DNA of 27,709 bases, from NCBI GenBank assembly GCA_946480575.1, contig CAMLKF010000022.1, positions 1 to 27,709 of the forward strand. Reading direction: 5' to 3'. Source of the stretch: an uncultured Nitrososphaera sp. (lineage in GTDB: Archaea > Thermoproteota > Nitrososphaeria > Nitrososphaerales > Nitrososphaeraceae). A program made the position numbers and the translations under genes. Each line of letters starts with the position of its first letter. The first letter of the stretch is position 1. The notes under the pieces were generated by a model. That model was not told the DNA's origin. It worked only from the letters and a program-made list of their open reading frames with translations, and searched no databases. Of the stretch, positions 26,908-27,709 are shown piece by piece.

Positions 26908-27609
26908 TCATGTTTTTCTCATCATGTAGAACCGACGCTTTTTCTCTGGCAGCCTTTCAATGGCATAGCGAAGCATGGTTCGAGGCATGGCCGTGCAGTG
27001 GCTGTCCAGAAACGCCTGCACCGCGGCCAGGTCCCTCTTGCCTACCTCGCGCAGCATCCACCCGGCGGCCTTGTGTATAAGGTCATCACTGTCGCCAAGA
27101 AGCATCTCTGCGATCTTGAGCGTATCAGAAAAGTCGTCATTTCTGATGAAGTGAAGAGTGGCCACGATGGCGACCCTCCTCTCCCAGACGTTGCTCGACC
27201 CTGCAAGCTTGTAAAGCAGCGACCTGCCGCCGTATGCCAAGTGCGCCCCGAGTATGTTTGGCGCAGTCAAATCAACAAGATCCCAGTTGTTGACCATGCT
27301 CAGATTTTTGATGTAAAATTTGGCAATCTCATCTTTTTCCTCTTCAGTTCCGCTGGAATATTTTTGCATAAGGATCAGGAGGGCAACGAGCCGCTCTTCA
27401 TGAATTTTGGACTCAAGCAGCGCGTTGATATCCTGCAGCGAGGCGTCGCTCCTGTACTTCTTGGCTATCTTTCTCGATTCAGGGACCATGACGCCGAGGA
27501 AAATGTCGCCCTCGCCATACTGGCCAGGCCCCGTCTTGAAGAACCGCTGGAGTATGACAGCCTTCTTTGGATCGGCCGCCTTTCTCAGGTCTTTTCTGAT
27601 ATTCTCCAT
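26908..27609 (-). CDS. alkD: AlkD-like DNA alkylation repair glycosylase
   Basis: A 233-residue HEAT-like repeat protein of the DNA alkylation repair (AlkC/AlkD) superfamily, which removes bulky or positively charged alkyl purines. Landmarks include the catalytic-pocket strip NNWDLVDLTAP (W109 and D113, matching the Trp/Asp pair of Bacillus AlkD), NVWERRVAIVA (R144/R145) and KAAGWMLREVG. Length matches the family (about 230). ATG 27609 is preferred because minus-strand ACAATAATC is centred about 27 bases upstream; ATG 27618 is possible. A frame extension to 27687 would run through a trinucleotide repeat and a tRNA and is not credible. Confidence 0.9.
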   Translation of the reverse strand: MENIRKDLRKAADPKKAVILQRFFKTGPGQYGEGDIFLGVMVPESRKIAKKYRSDASLQDINALLESKIHEERLVALLILMQKYSSGTEEEKDEIAKFYIKNLSMVNNWDLVDLTAPNILGAHLAYGGRSLLYKLAGSSNVWERRVAIVATLHFIRNDDFSDTLKIAEMLLGDSDDLIHKAAGWMLREVGKRDLAAVQAFLDSHCTAMPRTMLRYAIERLPEKKRRFYMMRKT

Positions 27610-27633
27610 TGTTTGCATTTGCAGTACCAAGAT

Positions 27634-27656
27634 TATTGTTGTTGTAGTAGTAGTAG
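27634..27656. repeat. GTT/TAG trinucleotide run before a tRNA
   Basis: ATTGTTGTTGTAGTAGTAGTAG lies between alkD and the tRNA 3' end. On the minus strand it follows the tRNA directly and is part of the alkD promoter region. Confidence 0.7.
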
Positions 27657-27709
27657 TGGACCGGGTGGGATTCGAACCCACGACCACCTACGTGTCCTCT
27701 GCCGTTACG
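27657..27709 (-). tRNA. tRNA 3' part, cut by the window edge, probably intron-containing
   Basis: On the minus strand the 3' acceptor strand CCGGTCC plus discriminator A (27657-27664) is preceded by a perfect T-arm: GTGGG (27677-27681), loop TTCGAAT and CCCAC (27665-27669). Before it stand a five-base variable loop TGGTC and GTAGG, which fits the 3' side of an anticodon stem. The bases further upstream (GGCAGAGGACAC) do not form the other side of that stem nor provide U33 and an anticodon at normal distance. Either an intron interrupts the anticodon loop, as is frequent in these archaea, or this is an unusual class II tRNA. The anticodon cannot be read. The 5' half lies outside the window. 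Confidence 0.8.

Noticed and set aside
27610..27687. N-terminal extension of alkD
   Set aside because: It would translate a trinucleotide run and the T-arm of a tRNA, giving a poly-threonine stretch; the family starts near MENIRKDL.
1..27709. CRISPR array, insertion sequence, integrase or defence-system genes
   Set aside because: No regularly spaced repeats, no transposase or integrase motifs and no restriction, toxin or Cas signatures were found. nurA-herA here sits with mre11-rad50, so it is the repair set and not a defence-associated HerA.

Overview
The window reads as a chromosome segment of an ammonia-oxidising archaeon of the Nitrososphaera type (Nitrososphaerota/Thaumarchaeota). The grounds are archaeal-type threonyl-tRNA synthetase, a PolB1-like DNA polymerase, short archaeal PurA, ribosomal stalk proteins uL1/uL10/L12, a nurA-herA-mre11-rad50 repair operon, a DUF373 membrane protein, many small zinc-ribbon proteins, and many genes with a TATA-like box about 25-28 bases before the start codon and no Shine-Dalgarno (leaderless mRNAs). 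The exact species is an inference from family resemblance only; no database was searched.

Layout. 0.2-1.3 kb (minus): small Cys protein, rhodanese and SAM methyltransferase, probably one operon. 1.4-2.3 kb: a small membrane protein followed by decayed sequence with a twice-frameshifted helix-turn-helix relic. 2.3-7.5 kb: housekeeping genes (DUF373, Nudix hydrolase, PyrF, PurA) and lineage proteins, packed with convergent overlaps and very short divergent gaps. 7.5-9.8 kb: a cluster of small proteins, five of them with paired cysteines, plus a broken winged-helix gene and a 34-residue acidic protein. 9.8-16.7 kb: ThrS, a ureohydrolase (agmatinase/arginase family), PolB and an FAD oxidoreductase. 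16.8-22.5 kb: nurA-herA-mre11-rad50, the double-strand-break end-resection machinery, with 8-base (nurA/herA) and 4-base (mre11/rad50) overlaps.

22.5-24.1 kb is the most accessory-looking stretch. It holds a small Cys/His protein, a tail-anchored protein on the other strand, a 45-residue secreted or membrane peptide hidden in an alternative frame, and a membrane-anchored protein whose start overlaps the peptide's stop. The last of these shares a short domain with the Cys/His protein. 24.3-26.9 kb carries uL1 and uL10, then an AT-richer zinc-finger gene with a perfect 13-bp inverted repeat in its leader, then L12 on the opposite strand. The window ends with an AlkD-like DNA glycosylase and the 3' part of a tRNA that is cut by the window edge and probably contains an intron.

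Recurrent small-scale features are trinucleotide runs (GTT, TAG, TAA) at gene borders, two genes ending in four or five tandem in-frame stop codons, and single AT-rich boxes that could serve both members of a divergent pair.
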